A DNA stretch of 64,000 nt from Casuarina equisetifolia (Eukaryota; Streptophyta; Magnoliopsida; Fagales; Casuarinaceae), in contig CM052356.1 of assembly GCA_028551475.1 (NCBI GenBank), positions 24,765,884-24,829,883 of the forward strand, written 5' to 3'. Position 1 is the stretch's first letter; each line of letters opens with the position of its first letter. The notes beneath the pieces were generated by a model. That model was not told the DNA's origin and searched no databases. It worked only from the letters and a program-made list of their open reading frames with translations. Shown here one piece after another: positions 47,406 to 61,600 of this stretch. Made by a program: the position numbers and the translations under genes.

Positions 47406-50400
47406 ATGCTTCGGCTGTGCTGCAGGACGCGACGCTCTCTTCGCTTCGTTCTCTCGCGCCGCTTTGCCTCGTCTCAGAAGTCTACGGAAGCCTCGAACAA
47501 TGTCGAAATTTCCCAACCGGTGTCACCACCGCCGATTCTCCACCAGCGCCAGGCGAACCCTCCATCTCGGCGGTCTATCGCTTCGTTCTCTCGTGGCTCC
47601 ATAGCTGTGCTTTCGGCTACCCTCGTCTCTGCTCTTATTGCCTCCTACGCCATCCTCCACTCGGACGACCACGACGGTCAATCCGATCGCAGTTCCACCA
47701 ATCCGTTGTACAATGGCATTGAGGAAGCGGTCCAGAAATCCGGTGACTCGTTGAGGAAAATTTTTCACCACGCGAAGCAGACGGGCGTGGCCGCCTCGGT
47801 GCTCTGGCAGTCGCTGAGGTCGGTACTGTCGTCTGCCAACCACGAGATGCGCTCTGGCTTCGAGCTCAGGGTCGCGGCGCTGCTCGCAGACATTGCTGCC
47901 GCGAACGCTGGTCGCAGGAAGGCGATAGTCGGTGCTGGCAGAGGTGCCGTCGTGGATTGGCTGCTGGAGTCGGTGGCGGTTCCCAGGGACGGGTGCGGGA
48001 CCCAGGCGGAGTCGGCAAGGGCACTGTCGTACTTGATCGCTGATCCTAACGTGTCTGGAGAAGTGTTCGGAAGGCCTGGCGCTGTTCCCCATTTGCTTAG
48101 GTTCATTTTCTCTTGTCACCCTCAGCGCTCGAAGAAGGTGAGTTTTGCAATTTAGCTTTGACGTACGTAATTCTCGCGAAGTATATTTGGGTAGCATTGT
48201 TCAATTGGAGAATTCAATTTGTTTCATCTTTTGGCGCGTGCTAGTTGAATTTCGTTATTGCATTGTTGGAGTTATGTGTGTTGTTAGAATGCATTGTGAT
48301 TCTTCTTTTTTTTAGGGTCTATTAGAGTAAATATTATAATCGCTTGATTGAAAGTGCGACAATATTGTAGCTGAACCCAAAATGAAAGAGTAATTCCAAT
48401 ACCAGCATTGTCCGACTGTCCGACTAGAGAATGCTTCCATGTTAGATAAATAGCCATGCTACACGAACTTGTTGCTAAGTTGGACCCGCCAAAAATTATC
48501 ATCTCAGAATCCTAGGTTGACTTAGAGGATGAAAATGGGGCTTTTGTTGGTTGCTTATTGAACTTGGGGCGAGTCTTTAGTTTTGGATTTATAATCCAGC
48601 ACATCAATGTTCGCTACTGCTTGAATGCGACATCACTTAATCTCTATCTGAATTATCAATTCTTTTTTGTTTGATTTTGCATAAGTGATTATTTCATTGA
48701 TAGTTGTCTTATTGTTTTTAGTTCCCCTTTTCCGATTGATATATTGCATTTTTTTGGGAGCAGCAATCAAGACGTAGTTCATTCGATGTTTCTGATTCTT
48801 TGAAAGGTAGGAGCATGCTTGTGGCTGCCATTATGGATATTGTCACCTCCAGTTGTGATAGTTTAGACAAGGTATCCTTGCAGCCCTCCCTACCAGGGAA
48901 TGCTGAAACTGGAGATATAGCTGCAGCCATTCAAGTTATTGAGGAAGGTGGAATGCATTTGGATGAGCTAAATAATGAAGATGATGAAGATGGTGGGAGG
49001 GGAATGAAAGGAATTGGAATTAAAATCCTTGGAGGCACTACTGTTTTGGGGCTTTCAAGGGAAAATGGACTTATGAAATTGGGGCACCCTGATGCTAGTC
49101 AGGTAGACTCAGCTAGGTTCACTCCTAAAGCTTTTCTCTTACAAAATAAGCACGATGAGCAAGCAAATCTGTCCTCTGCTGTTGTTCCTGGTCTCTGGGA
49201 TGATCTGCATTATGAACATGTTGCTGTCCCATTTGCTGCATGGGCGTTGGCAAATTGGGCTATGGCATCCGAGGTGAATAGGTTTCGTATTCAAGAACTG
49301 GATCAAGATGGCCATGCTGTTATGACTGCTTTAGTGGCACCAGAGAGATCTGTCAAATGGCATGGTTGTTTGGTGGCTCGGTTACTGTTGGAGGATCGTA
49401 ATCTTCCATTAAATGTTTCTGTTTCTGATTGGAGTTATAGTCTTCTTTCTACTATGTCTGAGGCAAGTAAAAGCGAGGACATTCCCCTAGCCCAGGTGGC
49501 TTTATCTGCTTTTTCGATTTCTGTTGAGAGAAGCTGGGAGGCCAAAATGGTGGTGATGGAGAAGGGTCTTCATCTCATGAGGGAGGCTGCTAAACGAATG
49601 ACAAAGCATAAGCAAGTGCAACATGCATTGGCAAAAACACTGGAATTGCTTTGTGCTGGCGACATGCATTTATCTCTTGAAGAGAGTCAAAAGTGGTCTG
49701 GTATATTGATTCCCTGGGTTTTTGGAAAAAATTCTTCTGATTCTGTACGATCATCTGCAATAAAGATCCTTTCCTGCATTCTTGGAGATTATGGACCATC
49801 TACAATACCAATATCTCAAGCATGGTTAGCTATTATGCTTACTGAAATTCTTGGTTCCATCAAGGCATCATCAGTTAAAGGAAGCACTCAGCCAAAAAGT
49901 GACAAAGTGAAGGTTTGGAGATTTCCTTTCTCTTTACAATTTAACACAAACTGATATTGTATGGAGAAAATTTGTTGGAAAATACTGCTGTGGCTCTTAT
50001 TTTTTGGCCTTTATTGGAAATTTTTTTAATGAATAAATATTTCTCAGTCCTCTCTCTATTACTATTTACGAAGATGATTATTTTGCAGACTAAAATTGAT
50101 CAGTCAAATATTCATTCTGCTGCACAAATTGCTAATAAATTAGCTGCTGCCGTAGTTAATCTAGCAGGAAACCAGCTGGGAACAGTCACTGGCTCTGTGG
50201 ATACATTCCCTCTGGCGGATCTTCTTTCTGTCGAACCTTTTACAGGACCACTTAAAAATCTTAAACCAGATAGCCTGGGTAAGTTTGATGCGGCTGATTC
50301 TGCGTTGGCAGCCCTTAAAGGGATCAAAGGACTGACTGGAATTTGTTTGGGAGATTCTATATTTTTAGACAGAATAACTGATTTTGGGATTCTATGCTTG

Positions 50401-53400
50401 CTGAGGCGTTTTCTGTTGTGTGATGATTATGAAAAACTTGCTGCAACTGAAGCCTATGATGCATCTAGAACATTTGAGGCACAGGAGAGAGTTGCAAGTG
50501 ATACTGAGGAAGCAGCTACCTCTGAAACAAATGATTCATCTAGTGTTCGTGTTCCACCTACAGCTCATATTCGCAGGCATGCTGCTCGCCTATTAAATAT
50601 TCTTTCAGTTCTTCCAAAAGTCCAGAAGGTTATTGTGGGAGATGCAGCTTGGTGCAACTGGCTTGAGAATTGTGCCAATGGAAAGATTGCCGGCTGCAGT
50701 GATCCTAAGATACAAAGTTATGCTAGAGCAACACTTGTAAATATATTTTGCAATCACCAAATTCATGAAGACTCTTTGAATGGAACTCCCCTTAACGGTG
50801 GACTTGTAAACAGAAATAACATGTGTCCCCGATATGATGACATGATATTTCTAATTAATCCTGAACTGCCGCACTGGAAGTGTCCTGCAGAAGTAGATGA
50901 TAACGCTTCTCAAAGGGACAAATCTTTATTGTCTGAAGCTAATAATGTTGCCTGTGAGGGTAAACCTGTAAATATACCTGGAAATGATGATGCCTCTTCC
51001 ACTTCTGTTGATGTGTCTTCAGTGGGCTCAAAACTGGAATCGCCTCTGTTAGATGTTGTTTTTGTCCATGGTCTCCGTGGTGGGCCTTATAGGTCTTGGC
51101 GCATAGCTGAGGACAAAACCTCAACTAAGTCTGGCCTGGTAGAGAAGATTGATCAGGAAGCAGGGAAGCTAGGAACATTTTGGCCAGGTGAATGGCTTTC
51201 ATCTGAATTCCCACAAGCTCGCATGTTTACTCTCAAGTACAAGGTCTGTTTCAAACTTGGAATTTATTCAAGAAATTATTTCTGGAAAATATTTTGTTAC
51301 CTGTAACCTTTTCCAAATTTGTGTCCTTAATCCGTTGGTGACTATAGTATGTTTATGGAAGTGATCTCCAGGTTTTCCTTTTCAGCATCTAATCCACAAC
51401 TGACTATTTTATGCAGACAAATGTTACACAATGGTCTGGAACTAGCCTGCCTCTTCAGGTTTGTAATTTTGGAGATCACATTTAGAAGTACTTTCATTTA
51501 ATCAACCATTTAGGCATATTATGTTGTTTTACTAGGTTCACATCATCAATAAACTGAAAATTTATTTATCTGCAAGAATTTTGGGGCCCGGGAATGTTAC
51601 ATAGAAAGTTTTTATGTTGTCATATTATTGTGCTTTTTGAGGGCTGACTTGCCCTAGCATGGTAGTATCTTACCTTGTTATTAACTAAAACTCTTTGGGG
51701 TTTATCCCTGTATAATTAAAATGTACGTCACTAAGAATGATATCATAGACATCTGGATCTATTCTAGGTAATACTAGTTTTCAGCAAAACGATGTTTGGA
51801 TTCTTCATATGGATACGGATGGATACTTCAGTTCCTGCAGTTTCTTTGCTCTTGTTTTTCAATGATAGTCTTTTAACCAGCTTCTGCTGGAAATGTGCAG
51901 GAAGTGAGCTCCATGCTTTTAGAAAAGCTTGTTGCTGCGGGCATCGGGAATCGACCAGTGGTCTTTGTAACTCACAGGTTTTATAGTTTTATCAGGAAAG
52001 AGTTGTCTTTTCATGCCAAATGTGTGCATGCATGTTTTTGCTTGGCATTATGGTTTGGTCTTGGTAACTGCTTGATCTTAATATGTGGTATTTGAAATAA
52101 TCGTTCAGAGTGTCAGCCTTTTTTTTATTTTTCTTTTTTCTTTTTTTCCCTGCGATTTGTTGCATCCTTGACTTACTAACAAGCCTATCAGTTGTATGAG
52201 GATGTCTATGAGATCTTGTGTCCGTTATGCGAGGACATATGAGATCATGTTTCTGGGATAAAGCTTTTGGTACCCCCTTTTCACTCTTTCCTTCTTTCCA
52301 ACTAAAGAAGATGGTACCTCGGAAACTAAGATTGCTAACTTGCCTACATTTGTATGCATATATTAGAAGTTGCTCTCACATAGGAACAAAAGATGGGCTT
52401 CTTGGAAAGCTTGTGTGTGTTCCTTTTTTTCTTTAATGTAGTTTGTAAGATGACATATTTTTTGGATTCACATCTGAAATTATTTGTGATTTCTATCTCA
52501 AACAAAGGAACTTTACTGTTAGTCAGTATGGTTTTGTTAATAAATGTAAAAATCATCCTAAATGTTAGTCCTTCTGAACTGCCTTATTATTATTATTATT
52601 ATTAAATGAGTCTCATTTAATTGAAATAAATTGAAGCAATTCCACAATTAGCAAAAGTTAAACTTCTTTAGTGAATATGATTTTTAGATTTTGCTTCTGT
52701 TGGTTCACTGCTGAGTCCACATAAAATATTTGGTGTGGTGTACATATTATTTATTTTGGGCTTTCTCCTTTTGGCAGCATGGGAGGTTTGGTGGTCAAGC
52801 AGATGCTTTATAAAGCCAAGGCAGAAAATGTTGATAGCCTTGTGAACAACACAATTGGAATTGTATGAGTAAATCAATAATTTTCTTGCATTGCAGATCC
52901 TTCTGTTACCCTTCAATGAATATTTGTTTATGGTGCTTGTGTTTTCCCGTGTTTTAGGTGTTCTATAGCTGCCCACATTTTGGTAGCAAACTAGCAGATA
53001 TGCCTTTGCGGATGGGCTTCGTGTTTCGCCCTGCCCCAACTGTTAGTCTATGGTCTTTATAAAGAAAGCTGTTTTTTTCTTCTAACACTTGATATTTGGT
53101 TCTTAGATTTACATAATTTTTTTTCCTTTTCTTTTTACTTCTATGTTTTTCTCATGCAAAAATAGATGTTAATAGCACTGCTTCTCAGATAGGGGAGCTA
53201 AGAATTGGGTCTCCAAGACTAGTAGAGCTGAATGATTTTGTTCGGCAACTTCATAAGAAAGGGGCGCTTGATGTTCTCAGTTTCTGTGAGGTTTGTCCAT
53301 AGTGTGGCTAAAATAGTGTCTCCGTTCTTCTGTCTCTTTCTGCGTTTAAGAGATAGTTAGCAACTGTTTTGCAGACCAAGGTAACTCCAGTTGTTGAAGG

Positions 53401-54435
53401 TTATGGAGGGTGGGCTGTCCGGATGGAAATAGTGCCAATTGAATCAGCATATCCTGGGTTTGGGGAACTTGTTGTAAGTATTACTTTGACAAACATGACT
53501 CTTAAAACAAAGCAGAAAAAGAAGGGTCTTCCCCTAGCGTTATTATAAGTTTTCAAATTTGGTGAATATGAGTTTTGGTTAGTTGTCTAATGTCACCATA
53601 TGCATCATATCTTGTGGTTGTGTTTGTGTTTGTTGGATACAAGTCCTCTGTTAGTCTTCGTTACATACTTTACATGCTTGTCATTTCATTGCCGCTCATT
53701 GTTTTTGCTCTGGAATTCATCCTGTCCAAGAGCTTTGAATCATAATATACTGTTTGATGAAGAAAAAGAGTGGTATAAAAATTTCTGTTTTTGGATCAGG
53801 TATCCTTCCTTCGGTAGACTTTATTTCCCTAAGCTTAAGAATCCTACCATTTTGCATTTTTCTCCTCAAGCATTCTATATCGTTGGTCTGGTGTTTTGTT
53901 GGTGTCTATTAAGGGTGTGCAAGAGACTGTTGTATATCTAGCAATAGATAGACATCAAGTTTGTGTGTAAATTCCAAGTTTCTAGCATATGGAGAATGAG
54001 ATCAAATTTGTATGATAGAATGCACTCACAGATGGAAAAAACGGAACTCCGTAATTACCCATATAAGTTCCTACCCCTTTCTCCAACAAACTGAGCCCCT
54101 CAATTATCACTATCTGTTCCTACCCTATTCTCCAGTCTTCTGGCTTTCTTTGTGTCATAGCCTTGGCTTGTCGATGGCTTGTTCTGAGATGTTTTCCTTA
54201 GGATCCATTTGGCGGATGCTAGGTCCATTTATTTCTCCTAATTGATGAACTTCGAGCGTGTGTTATCTTGAGTTTAACGCTTGCAATTATCCCTCTTCTT
54301 CATCCCTCATATATTTGGAACCAGGTTCTGGAGTCAACGGATCACATAAATTCATGCAAACCGATCAGCCGCAGTGATCCATCATATGCAGAAACACTTC
54401 AATTTTTGCAGAAGCTGAAAGCCCGTTATAAATGA
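47406..54435 (+). CDS. SERAC1-like alpha/beta hydrolase with ARM-like region
   Basis: Ten exons: 47406-48137, 48764-49912, 50089-51243, 51417-51458, 51901-51977, 52778-52862, 52958-53041, 53189-53290, 53375-53473, 54325-54435. All phases agree, giving 1211 aa and a TGA at 54433. The N-terminus is Arg/Ser/Leu-rich (MLRLCCRTRRSLRF), like a mitochondrial presequence, followed by a hydrophobic segment at about 63-83. The long middle looks helical and ARM-like. The C-terminal lipase-type domain starts near residue 950 with VVFVHGLRGG. It has a nucleophile elbow THSMGG (Ser1052, split by intron 5) and a late DHINSCKP block that should carry the catalytic His. Animal SERAC1 acts on phosphatidylglycerol remodelling at the mitochondria-ER contact; the plant role is not established. 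Family assignment is firm, function inferred. Confidence 0.88.
52584..52604 (+). repeat. (TTA)n microsatellite in SERAC1-like intron 5
   Basis: About seven TTA/ATT units within the intron. It is unlikely to affect splicing, as it is some 170 bases from the acceptor. Confidence 0.8.
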
Positions 54436-55196
54436 ACAGATTTCTAGAATCCCGTACATGAAATTAGTGTAAGCAGTCAACAGGAACTTCTGGAGCTGGC
54501 TGCCTGACCTATGGGGATGACGCCAATGGACGTGGTAGACCCGATCTGTATTAAATATGCCCAGCACTCCAGAATTTTTTTTTATTTTTTTGGAAAAATA
54601 ATTTTTATTTATTTTTGTATGTCCTCCATGTTGGTTCCTTCCTCTTTCTCCTGTCTTGTTACTACAAATGGAAGAGAGAAAGAAAGAAAGAAAAAAAGAA
54701 AAAAAGAAAGTAAAGATAAATCAACATTTTGATTTATGCCTCTTGCTTCTTTCATGACATGAAAGTCCATTTGGGGATCGCCTGAGGATTCAAGACTTGT
54801 ATCATTCGACGGTGCCTTATTATTTGTGGTGAATTGTGATATCCATAAAAGCTTTGAGACATGATGAAGAAAAAAAAAATGTAAATTCCTAATCGACTCC
54901 ACGAATGCGAAGGGATTACTCTTACTTAATTTATATGGTTGAGATTGTATTACATTAGTGCTTGTCATTTTTAGAAATTTATGATAAAATGTAATGAATA
55001 TAAAATGAGAAACCCGGGTAATTGAATAGTGAGAGTTGTAAAGGATCCTTATCTCATAAGCAGAGTAAGTCCACTTTAGAGTCCGTCAACACCCAGCCCA
55101 AGTAGGCTTCAGCATCCCGCAGGGTGGGCTGTGAACTGCAGGCAAATTCAGAGCACAGAGCACCATCGTCCTCTATCCTCGGAAGCAATTTCCGTG
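54436..55196. other. 3' UTR of SERAC1-like gene and promoter of HO2-like gene
   Basis: Contains an imperfect (AAAG)n tract at about 54665-54712. The frame of the HO2-like gene is open upstream to 55131, but only through a GTG, so no upstream ATG start is available there. Confidence 0.4.
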
Positions 55197-57028
55197 ATGG
55201 GGACAGCTACCATGCAACAGGCTTCTCATCATCTTCTTGCACGACTTTCAGTTCGAATTCTACCGTCATTTAATGGGTCAAGAATCCCGGCAAACTTGAT
55301 GAACCAGTATAAGAAGAAGGAGATCCAGAATGGAAGAGCCCTAATCTTGTGTTGCTCTGACTCCACCACGTCGACCACATCGTCGCATTCTTCACCGGTT
55401 TCGATCACTGTTCCTCCCATGGTAAAGAAGAAGAGAAGGTACAGGAAGCAGTGCCCGGGGGAGAGCAAAGGCATCACTGAGGAGATGAGGTTCGTTGCCA
55501 TGAGACTCCGAAAGGCCACGGAGAGCGGCAATGTCAATGAGGACCGAGACTTGTCCAGTGAAGACAAGAAGGAAGAGGGCAACGATGACGATGGAGGAGA
55601 GACCTGGCGGCCCAGCATGGATGGGTTCCTCAAGTATTTAGTTGATAGCAAGCTCGTCTTCGACACCGTGGAGCGCATTGTCGATGAATCCGACCACGTT
55701 GCCTGTGAGTACTATTAGCCACATCCTAACTATCGTTGTCCAGTTAAACTAAATATTTCATAATTGTATTTACTACACGCGATCCCCGATGAATCATAGA
55801 AAATACGAACAATTTAATTTCAACATAGTGGTTAAGAATTGGTAGAAGATGAACGATTGGGATGAGGAAGAACACAGAACGAAGAGATCAATGCTTTATC
55901 CTCAGTTTTTAACTGGGTTTCCACATTGAATAGGTAGGGATTAAAGATGCAGGACATAAGGAATTTGTCTTTGATGTATCTTATAATGAGTCTGATATCT
56001 GACTTCGTTACAGACGCCTATTTCAGAAAAACCGGATTGGAACGGTTCGAAGGTCTTCGGAAAGATATAGAGTGGCTTTTTGAACAGGGTTGTGTGATTC
56101 CCAAGCCAAGCAATCCGGGAGTTTCTTATTCCAAGTACTTGGAGAAGCTAGCGGAGAAGAGCGCCCCATTATTTCTGTGCCATTTGTATAATATATATTA
56201 TGCACATATAGCAGGAGGCCAAGTGATAGCAAGACAGGTATGTGTCAATTTGTGTTGTTGCCCCATGTTGGACATATCCTTATGCAGTCTCTGTATTCGA
56301 CCTCATTGGAAGTTTATAATTGCTTTGCTGAGTAATTCTTTGTACAATGTGTTTCATAAAACCGTATCTTACTATCAATTTCAAGGAGTTGTGATGAAAG
56401 TAGCATCTATTTCTTTTGCTGGGTAGGAATCCTTTTTTTTTTCCCGCCCCCTTCTCTGTATGATGCTCACGACTGGACCAGAGTTTAATCAGGAGTTTAG
56501 AAATGCGCTGTCTTTTAATTTTTATAATTGAAAATAGGAATTGGTTATAGTGAAGATTCCCTCTTTTGGTCGAAATAAGATGAAAGAATTTCGGAAACTG
56601 TATCGCATATCGAACAAAGTACTGTAAAATGCTGCCTTTGGTGGGATAGAGCTACAAGCATTATATCATATCTAAATATGTCATTATGTGTTTTTTTCTT
56701 CTTTTTATTTTTTTATTGGGTATCAATTAGGTTTCTGAAAAGCTTCTGGATGGAAGGGAGCTGGAGTTCTGTAGATGGGAGGGGGATGAGCAGGACTTGA
56801 TGAAACATGTCCGCGAGAACCTCAACATTCTTGGAGAGGTCAGTACATGAACTCTCTTGTCCAGTTGGTTTGCCTTAGCTTTAACTTGGAAGACTTTTTT
56901 GATACTTATTGGTTGGATTTTTGAAATACATGCAGCACTGGTCTCGTGATGAGAAAAACAAATGCCTAAAAGAAGCAACGAAGTCATTTCGATTTTTGGA
57001 GCAGATTGTCCGCTTGATGATCTTATGA
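55197..57028 (+). CDS. HO2: Heme oxygenase 2-like, probably inactive, plastid
   Basis: Four exons: 55197-55704, 56014-56237, 56731-56838, 56936-57028; 310 aa. The first in-frame ATG (55197) is followed by a Ser/Thr/Arg-rich plastid transit-type leader. The mature part begins near KKKRRYRKQCPGESKGITEEMRFVAMRLR. In plant HO1 the heme-ligand His lies where this protein has Arg105 (RLR instead of KLH), the hallmark of the HO2 class, which does not degrade heme in vitro and is reported to bind protoporphyrin IX. An acidic insert (about 113-137) and the HO2-type blocks GLERFEGL, SAPLFLCHLYNIYYAHIAGGQV and EHWSRDEKNKCLKEA support HO2 over HO1. Arabidopsis HO2 influences phytochrome-related photomorphogenesis. 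The first exon ends in TAC split by the intron (T then AC), which recovers the family YAYFRKTG motif. Confidence 0.9.
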
Positions 57029-58649
57029 ACTCATGAAAGTTTACAATTCTGTCAGTTTATTAAAAGGTAATCTTGTGTTCGACACTTTATACCTCAAACC
57101 CCTTTTACCTAACTTAAAAAGAAAAAAAAAAAAAAAGCTAATAGATTAAAGCAAAATTTACCATATAATATTACAGTAACGATCTCCGAGTGTACATATC
57201 ATATTCAAGTATTTACTCCATTTACTGAATCAAATTTATTGAAGAACACCTTGAGCTAAATGTAAGGAGGAGAAGAAATATGCTGACTAAACAATTAGAT
57301 CCATTTTTTTTTATACAACATGAGTTTTTAGGATAACGCATTATTTATCCTGTCGTGGGTAAAGTACTCTCGGTTCTTGGAATCGAGTCAAATGTGGAGG
57401 TGAGCTCTCAAAGGAGAATGAACCTTTTCACTTTGCACTTTCAAGAAATGCGTCATGCATTTTAAATCTTTCAGAAGAAGCGGATTACACGTGCACTTTT
57501 ATGTAGGTAAGAATAGAGGAGAACGAAGTTCAGCCGAGGAAAGTGGAAGTATTCTTGGTGGTTATGGTTGTGCGCTTTGCTGAATATTATCTGAAATATC
57601 GTCCAAGCATGTCACGCTTATCATCGTGCCCTCGAAACTGATCCCCGGACCCGAAAATACCAATCTCTGTTCTGTAATAAGGCTGAACTCTAGTGCCCGA
57701 AGTCTTCCTTTTATTTTTTTTCCCGTGCACTGTGAAAATATTTCGCCTGTGCAAGATGCAGAGGTTCTCAACGAACCCACAAAGGGATGTACTTGCTAAG
57801 ATACTAGCTGGCCCGCTGCTTGAATTATAAAAGCCCGAGCCATCTTTAGAGCAATTCGTGAAGCTCACTGATGGACGCTTAGCCTTGATGCCATTTGCTA
57901 AAGTTGCTCCTTTTCTAAACCGTGAAATGGCCACCCGAAAATAAGACAATATGCTTGCTGCTTGTCTCCGTCATGGCACCCAGGACAAGTAACTTACTAT
58001 TGAAAATGCAGATTGAGTAGACATGTTGTCTATCCTAACATCGGTTGCTATTACATATCAATAGCTTAAGCCGGCAAAAGCCTCCATGGGATTAAGTGGA
58101 CTTGTTCCCTCGGAAGCTAACCTCATAAAATGAGCACAAAGACCATAAGATATAAGTCACACGACCAATTTAAAGTATCTCTTTTTTCGTAGTCCAATGG
58201 CTTATCACCTTTCAACATCCATGTCAAATAAAAGGAACATTAGAAAATTCTTGCGTTGTATCCTGCAGCGGAGAATCCAAGTAAGTTAAGGCAGATAGTA
58301 AGTTATCTTTAGTCATGTCTGGCTTAAGAACAAAACATTGAATTGATGTGTGTTTTATTTTCCAGCAATAATATTTCCTAAATAAGAAAGCGTCTTAAAA
58401 TCCCCAAATAGTGATAGCTTGTTGTTTCTAATAGACTTAAAACATGGTTTATACCAAACATTGAAAAATCCTTCACGTTCTTGTGTTTGTTGCTCGATAG
58501 TATTAGTTCACATTACAATTAATGAGTTAGTTCTCAGGAACGATACGAGTAACATCGCAATTGCTGAATGACTAATTTGATTGGCTATATCGCATTTGAT
58601 ACTTGTCCGAAAATAGAAACGTGGAAACCCAGTCCCGGCATGATAAAAG
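57029..58649. other. Intergenic, nothing firmly recognised
   Basis: Begins with the likely 3' UTR of HO2. A minus-strand 120-codon frame (57587-57949) overlaps a 72-codon frame in another phase, and neither resembles a known family. No RNA gene seen. Confidence 0.35.
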
Positions 58650-61600
58650 CTCTAAATGTCAAGTTTGAAATTTAAATTGGCACGGGGGAAGCGTAAAAAA
58701 GATAATAACCAGGCCCTCTTCCTTTTCCAATTTCCTTCTCCTCGTCTTCTCTTGGTCTCTCCTCTCTGCCGCTTCAAATCTCCGTCTTCTTCTCCGGGTC
58801 TCTACTCTCTGCCGCAGCAAATCTCCCTCCTCGCAAGGTCTGCCTTTCTCATCTCTACTTGTTTTTTTCATTCCATAATGAAAAGATATCCATATTCAAT
58901 AAGGATCTCCGTTTCTCTGAATATGAACGTCAATTGATAATTTCACTACTGGAACAGGTTGTAAGAGAAGTAATTAGGATTTCTAATCCTAATATGTTTT
59001 GCAAAGAGAGAATGAAAATTGATAAGTCCAAAGAATAACTAAACTGGAACCTGAGAGGAGAAAATGAACTTGTAAGAATTGTATTTCTCTGTCTGCTGTA
59101 CAACGTTGGTTTGCTTTACAATTTATAGGAGACGTTGACACTTTAATCTAATGTACGAGAATAAAAATTTTGTGATCGGTGGAACAATTAGTTCGGTACA
59201 GGTGCGGGATTGATGAGCGACCGGTCTAGCTGTTGCCGACGAGATCGAGAGATCAAGTTTTGGAGCTGACCGGAGCATACCTCTGTTTAATTATTTATCG
59301 GCCGAAATGAGGCTAGGATAGTTCTGTGTTTATTTCGCTACCGGTTTTCATTAGAATGCCATACAGTGAAATGCGTTTCTTTGTTTAGGTAGAAGTTTTG
59401 TTCAAAGGCTAGTGGAGGATCGCCTGGAATCGGGGAGTCTCTTTACGGCGTTTTGAAGCCTATATCCATTTTGTAAGTTAGTTTCTTCGGCCGCTTTCGA
59501 TTCCCTTGCTGCTGAAGTATAGAGTATTAGGCCTTACAGAGCCCTATTTTTGTCACGAAATGTTTGCATGGCTTTAGATTTTTTTTGTGTAATCATAAAT
59601 TTCAGACAACAATCCGTTTAGTTTTTTCTGAATTGTGATTTAAGTATGGTTCAATCGCACCTTCTGCTCGTATTTGGTTGAAGTTATTATGTTTGTGACG
59701 ATCTGTAAGGTAATGATATTTATAGCTATACCATTTTTCTCAAGTTTGACATAAATAAAAATTAACCAGTAAATGCAGATTATCGTGTTAAACTGTAGAA
59801 TATATGACCAAATTTTCATGGTATATTCTTACAGATGTTTTGTTCTAGTTCCAACTTTAAACGTTGTCTTAAGTAGCATCTCTCTGTTTGTTTCAAAAGC
59901 TTCAGCTTTCAAGAAATGGGTTGACAACGTATATCAATCGTGTGCTTAGAAATTTATGCATTAGTTACCCAAATTTGTGTCATTTGTAGACTTTTACAAA
60001 TCATTGGCTTTTCCCATTTGGAAATAGGAGTCAGAGCTTGGAGATTAGACCCTTCTGGGAAGAGCTAAAGAAATATTAGGCGATTAGACGATAGTGGTGC
60101 GGGATGTAGATTGACGAGGAGAGCCGCGGATGAACAAGCGTGGGGTGTCCCCCAGCGTGGAGTGCTGGTTGTTGACGGAAAGAACCATTCGGCTTCCTCC
60201 GTGCAGCACGCAACGGAAACGGGGAAATAAGTGCTGATGTGGCATCCTGATATGCTGAGTTGACTCTTTGACTTGCTGATGGGGCACAAGTGAGAGAGCA
60301 AGGTTTGTCTAATACCGCTTTCTACAGGAATGGTTTGCCTCTAAATTGCCACGGCCCCGCACGATATCATTTCTACGTCTTCTCACTTGGTTGCCTCTAA
60401 TTTGGTATTTGCTTGGCGCTTTACTCTTAATTCTCCTTTTGGGTATTAGAGCGAATGAAATATGCATGAAACTTGGTTAACATGCTCATGTTAATTTCGG
60501 CGATTAAGTTGAATAAGGGAATTATCCCGTGGGCGAGGACATGGTGGGGAAGGGAGTTACCCTTTCATCGTGTAGCACGGTTCTGTCCTTTCATCACATG
60601 TGATAGCACATATCTGGCTCCGTATCTCCTTTACTTAGCTTAATTTAAAAATTTATCTAAGATTACGGAGAACAAAAAGTCGTGTATTGATGAGAGAGCA
60701 AAGTGAATAGAGATATGGCTGTAGATGATTAGTGTTCTCATGCAGATGACTCAAATTCCAGCTCTCAGTCTTATTTCACAGAAAATCCCATGTCTTTAGT
60801 CCGCAACATCGACGGGGTTTTGCTGCCTCTCCTTTAAGCCCGAGAAATAATTTTTAAATCAGATAGGGTGCATGGGGGTAAAATTGCAATTTCGTTTTCT
60901 TCAATTGATTTTGTCACAGCTATGTGATAACACGATCATTGATTCCGCATTGAAGACTTTCCACAACTCAGATCTTTATCATGATAAAAAGCCATTCAGA
61001 GGAAAATTGCAGTATGTTATGTTGATTATTCTAAGGACTACTGTGAACCTTTTATCGAGACTTTAATTCATTCCTTGCTCAGTCTTGTTTTGTCTGTTTC
61101 AAAGTTGTGTTTGCTACCTGCGTCGATGCAGTCTAGTAGAAGAAAAATAAAGTTATGAGTGATACATGCCTCTGCAGCAGCGTAATACTTGCTACTTTTT
61201 CTCCCATTTTACTTCGTTTCTATAGGATGGCTGGTCAAATGACATAGCATCATGGGAGAACTGCACACATAATGATACCGTTTGTTGAGACTCGTAAGAA
61301 CATGCTCTTACTCCTTTCCTGGATGCTTTGTGCCATGTCTCGGTGTCTGTAGTCAAGCTTTGAGATCATAATTGCTGACAGGCTTCATATGTACTTTTAC
61401 AAATAATATACCACATCAACTTACATGACAATGATTACAATGTGGTTTTATTTTTTAGCTTCCTTGGATTATTTTGTGATAGCTGTGCCAAATAGTTTAT
61501 TAGGTACCAGTTTGTTGCGTATTAATAAGACGGTAGACATAAATTAATCTTGATGTTGGGAGCAAGGAGAAAGAACAAAAGCTATGTTTGGTTCCTGAAA

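Noticed and set aside
47523..48197. 224-codon minus-strand frame
   Set aside because: It lies antisense to exon 1 of the SERAC1-like gene, whose GC-rich codons leave the reverse frame open.
55229..55678. 149-codon minus-strand frame
   Set aside because: Antisense shadow of exon 1 of the HO2-like gene.
57587..57949. Possible minus-strand gene of 120 codons
   Set aside because: Overlaps a second open frame in another phase, has no recognisable motif and no flanking promoter or splice signals that I could defend.
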